Assembly: GCA_002946415.1 (NCBI GenBank)
Contig: NJPS01000074.1
Location: forward strand, 558,001 to 622,000
DNA length: 64,000 bases
Origin: Rutstroemia sp. NJR-2017a BVV2
Taxonomy: Eukaryota > Ascomycota > Leotiomycetes > Helotiales > Rutstroemiaceae
Direction: 5' to 3'
In this document: positions 22,411 to 35,900 of the stretch, one piece after another
Position numbering within the stretch: position 1 is the first letter of the stretch
How the letters are laid out: the number at the start of each line of letters is the position of its first letter
Notes under the pieces: model-generated
What the model saw: only the letters and a program-made list of their open reading frames with translations
What the model was told of the DNA's origin: nothing
Database searches by the model: none
Program-made: the position numbers and the translations under genes

Positions 22411-23926
22411 ATGGTCGCCATTGAACCACCAACACCGTTAATATTCCCCGAGGCTCTCAAGGGCAAGCGTATTCTTCTTGCTACAGAGTCATTCGGGCCC
22501 GTCAACGGCGTGAGTCGTACGACCTTGAATCTCGTTGACTACCTACGTCGGAACGGGGCATCAGTCGCAGTTGTTGCACCACACAACTCCACAGGAGCCG
22601 CCCCAATTGCTTTGAGTCAGACAAACACTAGCGACCAGATCGAGCTCAGATTAAAAGGTTATCCACTGCCATACAACCCAGAACTATCTGTGGTGTATCC
22701 TGTGCGACTATCTCAGCTGTACAGTAGGACATTCGGGTCGAAACCAGATCTGATATACCTTGCCAGTCCTGCGTCTCTGGGCTTCCAGATATTGTTCCAA
22801 CTAAGACAGCAACATGAATCGGCAAAAGTACCAGTCTTGTTGAATTTTCAGACAGATTTGTCAGGATATTGTGAAATACTGTTTCCGAGGCCACTGGACA
22901 GGTGGGCAGTATGGGTATTTGGGAGCGTGCAAGGATATCTATTCAGATGGGAGGGTGTGAAGACAGTCTTCTATCCGAGTGGATTTGTGAAGAGATATCT
23001 CGAGAAAACGGGTGTTCAAACAGAGAAGATGGTCAACTTAAGGAGAGGGGTGGACGGGAAGATGTTCCATCCCTCGAGGCGATCAGAGAGATTGAGAAGA
23101 GAATGGGCCCCTAATGGTGAGCTGATTATGGTTTGCGTAGCAAGATTGGCACCTGAAAAGGGGTTCGAGTTCTTGAGCAAAGTCGTAAATGAACTAGACG
23201 AAAGAGATTTCCACTTCAAGCTTGTGATCGTTGGTGGAAACCAAAGTTCAAAGGTGGAACAGGAAATAAGAAATCTCTTTAGCAAGCTAGAGGCGAAAGG
23301 GAAAGTCTGTTTCACAGGAATGCTGAGAGGAGAACCACTTGCTGAAGCCTATGCTTCTGCAGATATATTTCTGCATTGCTCAATCACGGAGACTTTTGGC
23401 TTGGTTGTATTGGAGTCAATGGCAAGTGGAGTTCCTGTAATTGCTCGAGATGAGGGCGGGTAAGAATATCCCATCTATTGGATGTCAATTGCTTACATCT
23501 GCTAGACCTTCAGAGATTGTTGCCGACAAAAGATCGGGTTACCTGGTACCGCCAGCTGACCTTGGAGGCTTTGTTGAAAAAGTACTTATGTTGGGTAATG
23601 ATACCCAATTAAGGTCGGACATGAGTTTGGAATGTCGACGAATGGCTGAAGAAGCCACTTGGGATAGTATAGGTAATCGCGTGGCATGGAAGATGGCCAA
23701 GACTTTGGAGTCTATCAAGTCGAACACGGTAGAGCCGCCCAGTGTTAGAATTCCCTTGTATAGTTGGCTATTGCTCAGTGAAGGATTGAGAAATCTTTTG
23801 GTCTCATACATTGGCGATGCCAGACTGATAGCGAGCCTTGGTATCATCTTTGGAGTTTGGTTTGGCCTGGTGGTAACTTGGATTATGGTTAAGTTATCTC
23901 TAAGACTCAAAGCTGGAGGAGCTTAA
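22411..23926 (+). CDS. GT4-family glycosyltransferase with C-terminal membrane anchor
   Basis: Two exons (22411-23459, 23506-23926) give 489 residues. The N-terminal Rossmann half starts KRILLATESFGPVNGVSRTT, with NFQTDLSGYCE in the middle. The C-terminal half has the phosphate-binding VARLAPEKGFEFLSK, the GMLRGEPLAEAYASADIF strand and the E-x7-E element TETFGLVVLESMASG (about 326-340), then GGPSEIV. This order is that of GT-B retaining transferases of family GT4, closest in wording to SQD2/MgtA/PimB-type lipid glycosyltransferases. After residue 445 a hydrophobic segment (LIASLGIIFGVWFGLVVTWI) predicts a membrane anchor. Donor and acceptor cannot be read from sequence. The adjacent UDP-glucose dehydrogenase suggests UDP-glucuronate as one candidate donor. 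Confidence 0.88.
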
Positions 23927-26900
23927 TTGGGAGGGTGCGACAGAGCACGTCGGCGCCAAGTAATACGCGGTTGCGTTTTCAGATATTTATTGGCGCACAT
24001 GTCTTGTCCCATTTCACGGTCTATCACGGTATGGATAGTGAGCAAGCATCTAAATATTTCCGTCCACGTTTAAACACATTATGAGTTCTGAAACAATTCG
24101 ATCGGAAACGGCTTCAAGCACTCGCTGAGCCTTATGCCTCTTGCCAATTCAGCATCTACGCAGCGGTGACTTCCTGGCCCAAACTGAACCCATAAGCTAG
24201 ATCAGATACACCAGGAGGCATATTTTTATCGCCAACCTCTAGTAGAGACTCGAAGCGCTTCTCGCACGACGATGATGCAGGCACCAGCTGATAATCCGTA
24301 GGATGATCAGTGGCGCACTGAATTGATTGTTTGGGTCGCTAACTTCTGGCCACCAAGCATGAGCGCACATAGCACGGTCAGACAACCATTCCTTAATCAA
24401 AAGTCTGAGGCGAATAATTCTGCAACTAGGTTGGGCCGCCTGCATATAAGACAACACTGCAAGAGCACGGCGAGGACAAAGGTGTCTAAGCATCACGCGA
24501 GGTAACGTACGCGGTAAGCGGGGTTCCAGCCGCAGTCGTGCCACATTTTCGATTATTGGTTGGCGCTTAGGTACCAACATAAAGATGAAGGATTGGGTGT
24601 TCGCCTCCATCCGTTGCGGATCCCGGGTCCTGCTCGCACGAAAGGATCACATCGCGAGCGTCCTTAAATGTGGAGGATTAACTGACATCGCACAGAATGG
24701 ATGTAGTAATAGAGGGCAAGACATCGTACTCCTCCCAAATGAGTCATGCGTGTGCCCCTCTCGTGGGCTAAATCCAACGTATGAGACATCCATATACCCT
24801 ACGCGGTTCTGCGCAGAACCATAGCCCAGTACCAGACCCCACTCGAGGCTGGATTTAGTAAAGTGATATGAATGCTTTCTATGGTATATCATATACCCAA
24901 GTATAGGCAAATCCAATGTCGTATTCTTGACAACCGATATGAGGGAAGTACCTTAAATAGGCTTCAAATCACGGCATTCATTGAGGGGGCGAGCAATCCC
25001 GAAGTTACCTTAATGCAGGACTGTGTGTATGCACTTATAGAACTATGCCGCATGCAGGCGATGTTGGTGAACTGTGCGAGGTCATAGAGGCAATGTAATT
25101 ATGGATGAATATCGGATGTCGCATCGGCGTGGTTTATCGTGAGAGAATAGAGAAGAAGCCGCATTGCCTCAATCTATAGAATAGATGAGATGCTATACCG
25201 GTTAACGGCAAGAAAAGGAAAAGCCGGGACGATTGGCGCTCGAATACGGATGTAAATGCATGATATGTTGAAGGGCGCTTAGCACTTGCGGATGGTGAGG
25301 ATTGATTGGCCAGCTTGGATTTCAATATTGTTCAACGCCGTAGATCCTCATCCAATACACGGGATGGCGCAACCTCGCGTACCTAAGTGTGTTCAAGGTC
25401 TTAAGCAATCAGAGGGGCTAAATTGCAAGCTGTTGAACGATTGGGTATAGATCTGGCTGGGGAGAATTGGTAAAGAGTTGGTAAAGATTGGAGTAGCATT
25501 GAAGAAGTCCAAGAGCCAATGATACCCAAAAGAAATGACCAGAATGATGATCCAAATGTATCGACCGGCTTGCCATGCTTTTGGTTGGTGGGTAATGAAC
25601 AGCAATCTCGTGGATTTCTCACACTTTTGGCTTGGTGTGCGGGTTTGAGAGGAGAGTCAATTGTCGGCGCGGTTGACGAAAGACGGAAGACGAAATACGC
25701 TATACCAAATATAGTAATTCTGAGTCGCTCCAAGCACGGCTTAGCAGATCTCGGACAAAGCAGGGGTGGCACTTGGCCGGTCTTCATCAGCCAATTAAAA
25801 GCGGTCGGAACCATCTCAGCCGTTAAGGTTACTACTAACTAGGGACTTCATGCCAAGATCGATTAAGCTGTGATGTGAGACTCGGGAAGCTTCACATCAT
25901 TTTCTCAGACCGTGCCAAACGTATCAAAATGTCGACCAAACCATTCGAAAACGTCAGAGCCTCCTCAATACATCATGAACGACATGGTCGAAATGGCTGT
26001 TGACCGACAATTCCATGGGTTTTCTATGAATCATATCGTATTGTGTGTATGAGCCTACGAGGCCTCCAAATTGCGGGATGGGACGCTCTCTCGTTGTCAG
26101 GGAGGGTTGCTATTTTGCAGACCCGTGATTACCCCGAGTGGCCGTGTGATGGCCCGATGGTCAACTCAAGCGCTCTTGTAACTTTTGGTTCGATAACATG
26201 TAGCCATTGACAAGCCACCCCTTGGCTTCCACTAATCTGACAGGCCATGGCTACCTAGCGTCGATCTCTTTCAGCGAGCCATCTTCCAATCATAGCACCC
26301 CACCAAAAAGGCTTGACTACCAACCAAAATTTTCTCGTAGAGAGTCTTGGATGTCTCGAAAGTGCGATGGCCTCGAGACTCTCAGACGTTTTGTACATGG
26401 CTAGTCCCCCGTCAAACCTTGAAAAGACAAGACGTCTAGTCAGAGAGGACCTGGTAAGGGCTATGCTCTCCCCCAGAATCAGCCACAAGACACACCAAGT
26501 CCGACAGAATTTGTCTGAAGTCTCTACTTACTCGGGCTCCCTCGTATTGAAAGTCACCTCATCATCCATGCTACATTGTTTTTGCCCCCGGATACTTACG
26601 AACTTTTGATACCAAACTCACGCGCTTCCGTCATCCCTCTCGAACCCTCCCTCTCGAGCCTCCTTCTCATCTGGGTGTCCTCATTGCAATCCTACCCCTC
26701 TCTTCCTTAACTTGATCCTTCGTCGTCGTTAATAGTATTTATCTTCGACTGGATCTTGGAAAGTAAAACCAAACATCACCGCCTGCCATTCTCCCATTTC
26801 GATTCACGGGCCGGCCCATACTTTCTTTATACATTCATTTCATTGACAACCCTTTCGACCTCACTGTCCAACGGAAGAAACTATCTACATTCATTTACGC

Positions 26901-26999
26901 CGCCGGACGGATCATTCAGATTAACTTTTACTAATCTTCTAAACTTTACTTTTACTTCTATTCCCGCGTCAATATTTGAGGTCATCAACAGTTCACATC
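23927..26999. other. Gene-poor 3.1 kb region
   Basis: No gene could be supported. Open frames reach about 137 codons (25401-25814, minus), but they have no motif, no splice extensions and atypical composition. No transposase, integrase or terminal repeat is evident. The last 350 bp before 27000 are TC-rich and probably form the promoter and 5' untranslated region of the next gene. Confidence 0.45.
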
Positions 27000-28059
27000 A
27001 TGTTTTGGCAAACAGCAATTGCGGCGTCCCTTCTCCTCGCCGGACATGTTAGTGCAGGTGGTGTGGCGGACATGAGTCCGATGGTTCGTAGGGACAACAA
27101 GGAGGAGCTTCTACGACGATATATAGACAACATTGTGGAGCCCATAGAACGGAGATCACACAATGGCCTCGCGTCGGAACTATCGACAAAGGCTACGGTG
27201 GATGGAAACTTATCTGACTGGAATACCCAGACCGAGGCGGCATGTACTACCGCATTGGCTATGTTGAATGGTCAAGCTACAAACCCATCTGGCCTTGCTG
27301 TCTGTTACAACTTGCCTTATGTTGATAACAGCACTGGTGTCTTCAAAGCTGATTTACGGTTATATAATGTTTCTGCTCCCACCGGATCATTCACCAATAT
27401 TCCAACTCAGGATGTTATGGTTGGCTTAACTTATAATGGAGCGACGGTGTCAACCGTTAATATGTCATCATTGGTGACACGAAGTGAGGGCACATCTCTA
27501 ATTTCATGGCCTAGAAGACTTGGGGTTGCGAAGAGGCAAGAACAGAATTCTACTGGAACGGGAACGATCACCTTGGTGCAAGCATACGCTTTCATTGGTC
27601 AAATCAACATGGATTTAGTGAACAAGGACATGGATAGGTATGTTTTTCCACTGATTGAGAAGTTGTTCTAGGCTAAAACTCAATAGTTCTACATATGAGA
27701 GGTTATTAACTCCCACCGTGACTTTGAGCGGCAAAGACGCCGTTGGAGCTACAGTCAACACGACCCTCGACAGCAACCAAGCATCCTTCGTCAACGGAGT
27801 TTTCTCCAGACAAGCTGAAGGCGTTACCAGAACAGCCGCTCAACCTCCCATTCAAACACTCGTGGTCGCCTCCGAATCTCCGTTTGTAGTACCTGGTCTC
27901 AAAATCCTCATTTTCCCCATTGGTGGAGTGATTACAGGAATCTGGGCCGTTCTTTTCATTGGCACTATCGCTTACGGCACCATTGGGAGAATGCAGTTTA
28001 GAGATCAATTCAGAACGAGGACGGCTAGAGCTATGAAAGGAAGCTTGCCTCGGATTTAG
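27000..28059 (+). CDS. Secreted/type I membrane protein, unknown function
   Basis: Two exons (27000-27637, 27687-28059) give 336 residues. The start MFWQTAIAASLLLAGHVSAG is a clear signal peptide. The body has several N-glycosylation sequons (DNST, NVSA, NMSS, QNST, NTTL) and two Cys (EAACTTA and AVCYNLP). After the junction comes YERLLTPTVTLSG. A hydrophobic segment near residues 285-312 (LIFPIGGVITGIWAVLFIG) precedes a basic tail with RDQFRTRTARAMKGS. The topology is therefore an extracytoplasmic domain, one membrane span and a short cytosolic tail. I do not recognise a named domain. An alternative acceptor at 27671 would also keep frame but leaves an unusually short 34 bp intron. Confidence 0.82.
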
Positions 28060-29976
28060 ATGATGCACAGAGAGAGAGAGGAGGGGTACGATGATACAGG
28101 GGGTCGAGAGGATTGTATAAAACTTCATTTCTGAGAAGGGGAACTATACTATACCATTATAGAATTTTTGTACGCACGATTAATTGGGAGGATGACGGCA
28201 GTCTGGCATTGGTTTGGAGGGTTACTACAGACAGGGGTTATTTTGCATATGGGGGCGATGTACGATGCTGGTATCGGCTGGTAGGCTTGGTTCATGTAGG
28301 CGGGCCGGCTGGACTTATTTTATTGTTGGGGAATATGAATGACGAAGTGTAAATGAATAGGAAATGACATCGATTAACCAATACGGATGAAGACGAATTG
28401 TGTTGCGAGACTCCCATTATCCAAAATTAGATGCGAGTTGTTGTACAAGTAATTGAGTATTTATCACGACGCTCTGCGCGCTACTTTTGATTTTATCTTT
28501 ACAGTAACTTACATATATAATGAGAATAAGAATCTATACCCAAGGCACAGTACATTAACACAGCGTCTAATAATCCCCTTACAATTCGTCCCCTCAAAAT
28601 AACATCAGCCCCCCAAATCATCAGACTTCAATTGACGTAGTCGTGCCTCATCAATTAAGCCCTTCCCATCTCCCCGAAATCCCACACAGAATGTATTGCA
28701 TATTTAACCTTACGATCTACATCCTACGCGTTCGTTCATTTGTTCCTTCCCGCCGCCTTCCTACACGATAGATGATATACATAGGGCTTAGCATGCACAT
28801 TGCAGAATGATCCTGAATTTCATGTGCCGAGATGGAGGCTGTGTGAGTGAGGACTTGGGGTTTCACAAATGCGGCAGCTGTGTCGGAGGTGGGTGTCAGA
28901 GCGAGACGAGACGAGATGCAGGGGTTGGTGGGTTTGGGGTCGGGGTTTGGGGGTAGGAGAGGTGAGGAAAGGAAAGGAAAGGTGGTGTGTTCATGCAATA
29001 TGGTTGGATGGGTTGAGATATAGTTTGTGATTGAGGAAATGGGGAGATAGAGATTGAGATGTTGGTAGAAATAAGAATGGTAATGGAAGCCGAACACTCG
29101 CACGTGACCAACACACTCACATGACCCCACCACAGACCCACCAACCCCTTCATGCACTAGCGTGTATTGCGTCCTCCCCTCCAAACTAAACGAACAGCAC
29201 ATCGCCGAGAACAGACCTCATCCCTCCAACATCGTTATGCGATCGCAGCGCACCTATATGCTGCAGAAGTGTATCGCTATTGCTACCCATATACCCATGA
29301 CGGCATCGCAATCTACTCACTTGGCAAACAAATGAACAAGATGATGGCGATTGACAAGAGTTTGCGAAGCTCGTCTGTCAGTAAACTTATTGAACGAGCT
29401 ACAGCAGCCTCTACTGTAACTAAACACACGGTCCAAGCGGTCCGATCAAAGCATTTGAGCTAAGTTAAGTATCAAAACGCAACGCAACGCAACGCAACGC
29501 GGGACCCTTTCTTCGTTTGCTTGTGCCTGTGCCTGTGCGTTTGGATGGGTTTTGTTGTTTCTCCAAAATGAAGGTAGGAGGAGTTTCTGGCAAAACCAGC
29601 ATTATCCTTCAATTTTCACATTCTAATCTCCAGAACAATAAGAGTCGGGCGAGACAGATAGATGAGGCGGGATAAGACAGCGTCATTATTGTTGTGTTGT
29701 TCGTTTTAGAGTTTCTCTTTTTTTTCTCTTCTTGGATAATTCAGTCAATCGATCGGTTTATTATTGGGAATCTGGAAATTGACATGGTTTTTGGTGGACT
29801 GTAGAATAGATAGATATATTGGGGTTTTCGTCCGAAGTTTGGATTGGGGCAGCTCTTTTATTTACTTGTCTTTTTTCGAGAGGTTTCGGATTTGTGGTGA
29901 TAGACGCGTTGAAGGCTCGTTGTTTATACTAACTTTAGATATTGATTGGAATATTACCTGCGGGTTAAAGGGAACA
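28060..29976. other. Intergenic region, probable long 5' flank
   Basis: No gene is supported. GGAAAG runs (28970), a pentamer array (29476-29500) and a T-rich stretch (29700-29760) are present. A frame at 29167-29463 was considered and rejected. The 300 bp before 29977 are probably promoter and leader of the next gene. Confidence 0.45.
29476..29500 (+). repeat. AACGC pentamer repeat
   Basis: Five perfect tandem copies of AACGC lie in intergenic DNA, followed by GGGACCC. Confidence 0.95.
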
Positions 29977-32900
29977 ATGGCTTCGGTAGCGGATCTGGTC
30001 TCGAAGTTGCATGAGAATATCGATGAGATTCATAAGACTATCGCGTCGTTATCTGATACGTCGGGACATGATGTTGAGATTGATCGACTAGAGAAAGAGA
30101 GGGATGAGAAGTTGGAAGAGATACGGAAAGCTCATGAGGAGTCGTTGAGGGAGACTGTGGAGGCGGAGAAGAAGAGGGAAGAAGAGATTGGGGAGCAGAT
30201 TAGGAAGGAAGAGGAAGAGATTGCGGAGAGGAGAAGAAGGGAAGATGAAGAGAGAAAGGCGAAGATTGAGAGTGATCTTAAGGAGAGGGAGAAGGTAAGG
30301 CAGGAGGCGGAAGAGAAGAGGAGGTTGGATTTGGAGAGTAAGCAGAAGGGGGTGATGGAGAGTGTGGAGGAGGAGATGGAGAGGTTGGAGGATGAGATGG
30401 AGAGGAAGATGGAGGAGGGGAAGAAGACGCTGAATGGTTTGGATGCCAGAAGAAAGGTATGAAGCCTTCTAGGATAATCTTAGGATTGCTATTTTCTCTA
30501 GGTTGAATATTAACTTTGGCTAAAATCAGGAAATCAACAAACAAATCAGCGAGGAATTGGAGAGACCGACAGTACTGCCACAGATACAGTATAGGAGCAG
30601 AAAGAAGACATTACAAAACAACCAGCAACCAGATCTATTAGCAACAAATGAGAACAAGGATGTTGAGGTGAATGGGGAAACACCGGACACGAGCACGAGT
30701 CGCGAAGTTGACGCACCTGAAAACGAGGTATCTAATACAACTGCAGCTGATAGTGCTGACGGGATCGTTTCTGAGCCAGCACAAGAGGTAGAAAATGGTA
30801 CAACCGATCAACCAGAGGAGCCTGAGACCACAAACACAACCGAAGCAGAGCCTCAGTCGCAAGCGTCCGAAGCACAAGCTCCAGAGCAGTCTGAGATGAC
30901 ACCGGGGGCCGAAACTGAATATATAAAGACTGAAGAGACACCCGAGCAAGAAAATATACCAGAGAGCTCTTTTTTAGGCGCACAGGATAAGGCTGAGGAA
31001 GCCGTTCAACCTGCCGAACCACCTGTGGAGGAAAGTCATGATGAGACTGATGCGCAGCCAGCCGCAGTTGACGACCCGGTGCAGCAAGATGCTGTACCGG
31101 AGGAGGCAACTGAAGAACCGGTTGTGGATAGCACCTCGACAGAAGACATGTCAAAAGACCCAGTCGATAATACCCGGGAAGAGGCTATTTCTTCCACAGA
31201 GCCGGCGCAACCCTTGGAACAAGACGTCGTACCGGAAGGATCGGAAAACCGGCAAGAGTCGACATCAAATCACGATTCTCATGAATCTCCGGAAGATAGA
31301 GCGGCTAGAGAAGAGATTGAGAAGTTGAATGAGGAGATTCGGAAGGCTATGGAGGAGGAGGAGAAGGCGAATACTGTAGCGGACGAGGTTGCAGCTGCGG
31401 ATGGTGGAAGGGAGGAGGATGAAAAGACTTCTGCTGATGTGGAAGAGCCCGCTGCCGCAGAGTCCGCTTCGAGTCGCCGGGCGGTTGAACATGAGCCGGT
31501 CGAGAATCATGGTGAGGAAGAGGCTGAAAAGACAGCTATTGAGCCGGTGGAGGAGACCGCCGAAGCTCAAACAGCTGACGCTGATGCAACTTCCACGGAA
31601 GCTGTGGCTGAGGATACCGAGACTTCGGATGATCTTCATGCGTCAGACAACCATGAAGCTACCAATCACAAAGAGCAGACACAGAGCAAAGAGACAGAAC
31701 ATGGAACAACCGAGCCAGAAAAAGAAAAGGAAGCTCAATCAACGGAAAACATCTCTAAAGATGACACCGCGGATACCGCTCCTGTCTTGGACGATCACGA
31801 AGCCAAGAATCAAGCTTCTAGCGGTGGTGACGAAAAGCCGGCGGAGAAATCCATTGATATTGACAAACCTCATGTCGCGAAGTCCCAACTAGAAGCATCA
31901 GACGACACTCACGACGTGGTGACTGCTCCTGAGTCGGAGGCTTCTCAGTCTGCGGGTGTACAGCCAAGTACTGAGCAAGAAGCAACTGAGAAAGTGGAAG
32001 AGGCAACAACTCATGAATCGGCACCCGGACCTTCCGCTGAAGAATCCACGTCAGACCCTCACGAAACTCACGAAGTTGAGAAAACCCCACCAAATACCCA
32101 AAATCAAGAGACCGAAGCAGCAAGTGACGACGAAGCACCAGCAACCACAAACACACAAGAGCCCGTTCAACCCGACAACGAGTCCCTTCTTCAAGGCTCA
32201 GAACTTCCAGACGGCACAATCATCAAGCCTGAATTAGTCCAGCATGTTTTGAGCGAAGCTAATGATACTGCAGCTCAAGATGGCGATGTTCCGGGGCATA
32301 AAGATATCACTGAAGTGGTCAATGGCGAAGATAAAGAAGAGGAAGAGGATGGAGAATTTGAACCCATGGGAAAAGAAGCGCTGGAGGCGAATGGGGTGTT
32401 TAGACTTGAGACTGGATTGAGAGGGGTTGGTGAAGTCGGTGCTCGGGAGGGAAGTGGTGAGGCTCGGGATGAGGTTGAGCCTGATTCCGCTAGCGATGGG
32501 GTCGAAAAGGCTGCAGCTTTGGGTGAAGCGGCGACGAGTGAAGATGTCGAGACAAAATCAGTCAATGGACCGGAGTCTAAGCCTGAACCTATGGCAACTG
32601 AACATCTAGAGGCAAATTCCGTATCTGATGGCCCAGCCGAGACGACAGATGCCCAGCTATCAGCGGAAGAAGGTATATCTTCTTCAACTGAAGGGCCTGA
32701 GCCCAGTACAGAAGAACATGCAGAGGCTACAGAGTCAAGCAACTCCTTACCTGAGACTACGGAGACCCGAGATGCCACGGAAGAAGAATCACCTGTATCA
32801 ACAAAGCCTACAAAGCCGATCAAAAGCGAGGAAGCCAGTGACGAAGCCGAGAGCGCAGAAGAACCAGCATCTTCAACTGGAGTCATTGAGCCTATCGTCA

Positions 32901-35900
32901 GCGAAGATCTAGATGCCAATAACCCATCTCATCCAGTCGTCGAAACATCAGCTGCTCAAGTTACACCCAAAGAAAATGAACCGGCATCGATGCAATCTTC
33001 CGAACCTGTTATAAGCGAGGACGTTAAAGATGAAGGTCTGACTAAGGAGGAAGAACCAAGCTCGATTGAACATACTGCTCAACCCAATACAGACCACCCT
33101 ATAGAAGAGCCAACCACTGAGGACGTTAGAGACGAAGTTCCAACTAAAGAGGAAGAACCAAGATCAACTGAACACACCAAACCCACTACAGAGCACCATG
33201 TAGAAGAGCCAACCCCCACTCAACCTACCAATGCAGACACGGCATCATCTCATACTGAGCCTACAACCGAGCCAAAAGAAGAAGAGGTGCCAGAACCCGT
33301 AAGTCAAACTGAAATACCTCCCACCGAGGAACACAGTACCGGTATCGAGAACTCAGACTCACATACGCGTGTACCAAGTGGTGAACGGGCGGATGAAAAT
33401 GAAAAGCCAGTGGATGGGGAAGTGGAGGCTAAATCCATGGAGGTAGTAGTTCCAGACGAAGGTGCCGTTGGAGAGAATGAGGAGTCCGAGGATCAGGGAG
33501 AGCGTGGAGAGTTTGAGGGGGAGGGGGTAAATGGAGAGTATTTCTCTAATGAGAAGAATGGACGGGAGAATGTGGAACAAGAACCTGTTTTAGCGTCTAA
33601 GGAAGAGATTGCACCTGAGGAAGATGTTGCAAGCCCTGGACCTCGAGAATTCGAAGGATCGGGAGGTGCACGTTTGACGCTGGATGTTTGGTCCCCGGCC
33701 GCGTCGCCTACTTTTGGACGGGATAGTCAAGGGGATGGTAAGGTTGAAGAGGTGCAAGAAAATGGTAGCAAAGAGATGGTGCACCAGGAACCGGAGCCTA
33801 GCACTTCCAGTAAACAACAAATCGACGAATCGCATGGGGCCGGTATTGTTGGCGTGCCGGCTGATCTCAAGCAGCTGAAGTCTGAGGTGGAGGACGAACC
33901 ACGGGACGCTGTAGCTGATGTAGAAGCTGAACGGGAACAACCAAACTCTAAAAGTCAAAAGGAATCTGGAATCGATGTACCCGGCGCGCCAACCGAAGCA
34001 GTTCAACTACCGGAGGCACATGAAGACACCGAAATTAACCAGGTCGCTGCCCCAGAAACCGCTGCGGCTGAAGCAACCATGAACGACTCTATTGATGCCG
34101 ACCAGAAAGCTCACAACGATATACCACCAACCGACTCCGTAAAGCCTCTCCTACACATCGGAAACCTAATCCAAGAGCAATATGCTGGCGGACCACCAAA
34201 AGTCAGTGACCCAGTCATAGATTCTGAGCCTCACACAACTGACGATACGCCCAAAGCGAAAGCCCTAGGTCTCGAGCCTACACTACAACCACAACCGGCA
34301 TATGAAGACCCAGAGGATGTTCGCGCAAGAGAAGAAATTGCCCGTCTCAATGCTGAGTTTCTGAAAGCTATTGCTGAGGAGCAAGCTGCAGACGAGACAA
34401 AAATCGCACCCACTGCTATCCAGGAAGATCAGGAGAGGAGAGGATCGCATGAAAGTGCTGATGATATTGCTACGAGAGAGGAAATTGAGAGATTGAATAA
34501 GCAGATTGAAGAGGTTGGGGGAGAAAGAGAGATTCAGGAAGACCTTGACGATAATGCAAGTGCGCCGAGTGTTTACTCTGCTGATCACGGGAAGGCAGAA
34601 TCAGTCTCATCGACTGTTCCAGAAGGTGACAAGTCTCTACTTCAAGAAGATCAAGATCCTCATCCAAATGTTCCAGCTCCAGGCCATGACTCGTTCTTGG
34701 AGGAAGATTCTGAGCTGGAGACCGATGATGACCACGAATGGGATGAAGATTCCATCGATGATGCTCACGAATATGCCTATCTTGAAACTATCCAGGAAGA
34801 ACAATCGAACAATGATGTCCTGTCGCAGCCAGAGCAATCGGGTGACGAGGACCTTCCTAAGAGCAGGTTCTTCCATCAGCCTGTTGGGTTTGGTGAATTG
34901 GTCGAGCCGACAAGTGCTAGATCTCTGGGGTCCGTGGCTTCTACTGATGCTGATTATTCGGGAGATGGGTATCCGGAGTTTTATGAGAAGGAACCCGCTG
35001 TTCCTTTTCTAGGAGCCGAAGACGTCCAGCACACATCTGTTACGCCGCAACAGGAGGTGAAGAACAATGCTTTGAGGTTTCAGCCCACAGAGCGGCCACA
35101 AACACCAGCAATGCAAATGTTTCAACCACACGATGATAGCGACTCACCACATACTGGAGATTCTTCCGAGAATCCTGCCGACCACAATGATTCTCCCGAT
35201 GCAGGAGAAGCAAAGCAAGAACCAGCCATGGCAGCGCCGGAACAGCAACGCGTCTCTACCCCCGAAATATCCAAACGTCTACGACCATCTAATCTTCAAC
35301 ACCGTGACGGCTCACTTACTCCAGAACATGAGGCTCTATTTTCCAGAATATCTCAAATCCGCAACCGGCTCAGCCCTGAGCCACCGATCAATAATCCAAT
35401 GTTGAACTGGAGAACGGCTCGCTATGGTCAAGAGCAGATGGCGCAGCATCAGAGTGGAGCAGGTGTCACAAATGATCCATTCACTAACGATTATCAACTT
35501 CCGTTATCTGATGCTCCAGCCGCTGAGCAGCCGCTTGATAATGCTCTTGGAGCCCCAATCACCATGGGTGATGCGCGAATCCGCAGCGATACAGTTGACA
35601 CGGCTCCTTCGTTTGAGCACTATGCCGACTCTGAAGAAAGTCAGTCGGGACCCGCTACTCCGCCACGCCATCCACAAACGGACTCGCCAGCCATCAATCC
35701 AAGTCCTGCATTACATATCCAATCATCCGAAGCTTGGCCACTTGCCACAACTCACGGCGAATATACCGACTCTGACGCTCCATCTGACCCTAAAAACACA
35801 AAAGCATCCCAGGACGAATTCGACCCTTTCAATCCCGAGGCGTACGAATCTCCCGTCCAAAGCCCCGTCCACACACAAAACTCCTTCCACGTAACCAACG

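Noticed and set aside
24239..25814. Several frames of 89-137 codons in the 3.1 kb gene-poor region
   Set aside because: Composition is irregular, frames overlap on opposite strands, and none resembles a known domain or transposon protein.
29167..29463. 98-codon plus-strand frame
   Set aside because: No recognisable motif and no flanking exons; it lies in the probable leader of the next gene.
32275..32919. 214-codon minus-strand frame within the coiled-coil protein
   Set aside because: It is Ser/Ala-rich only because it is opposite Glu/Ala/Thr codons; the plus-strand frame spans more than 6 kb without a stop.
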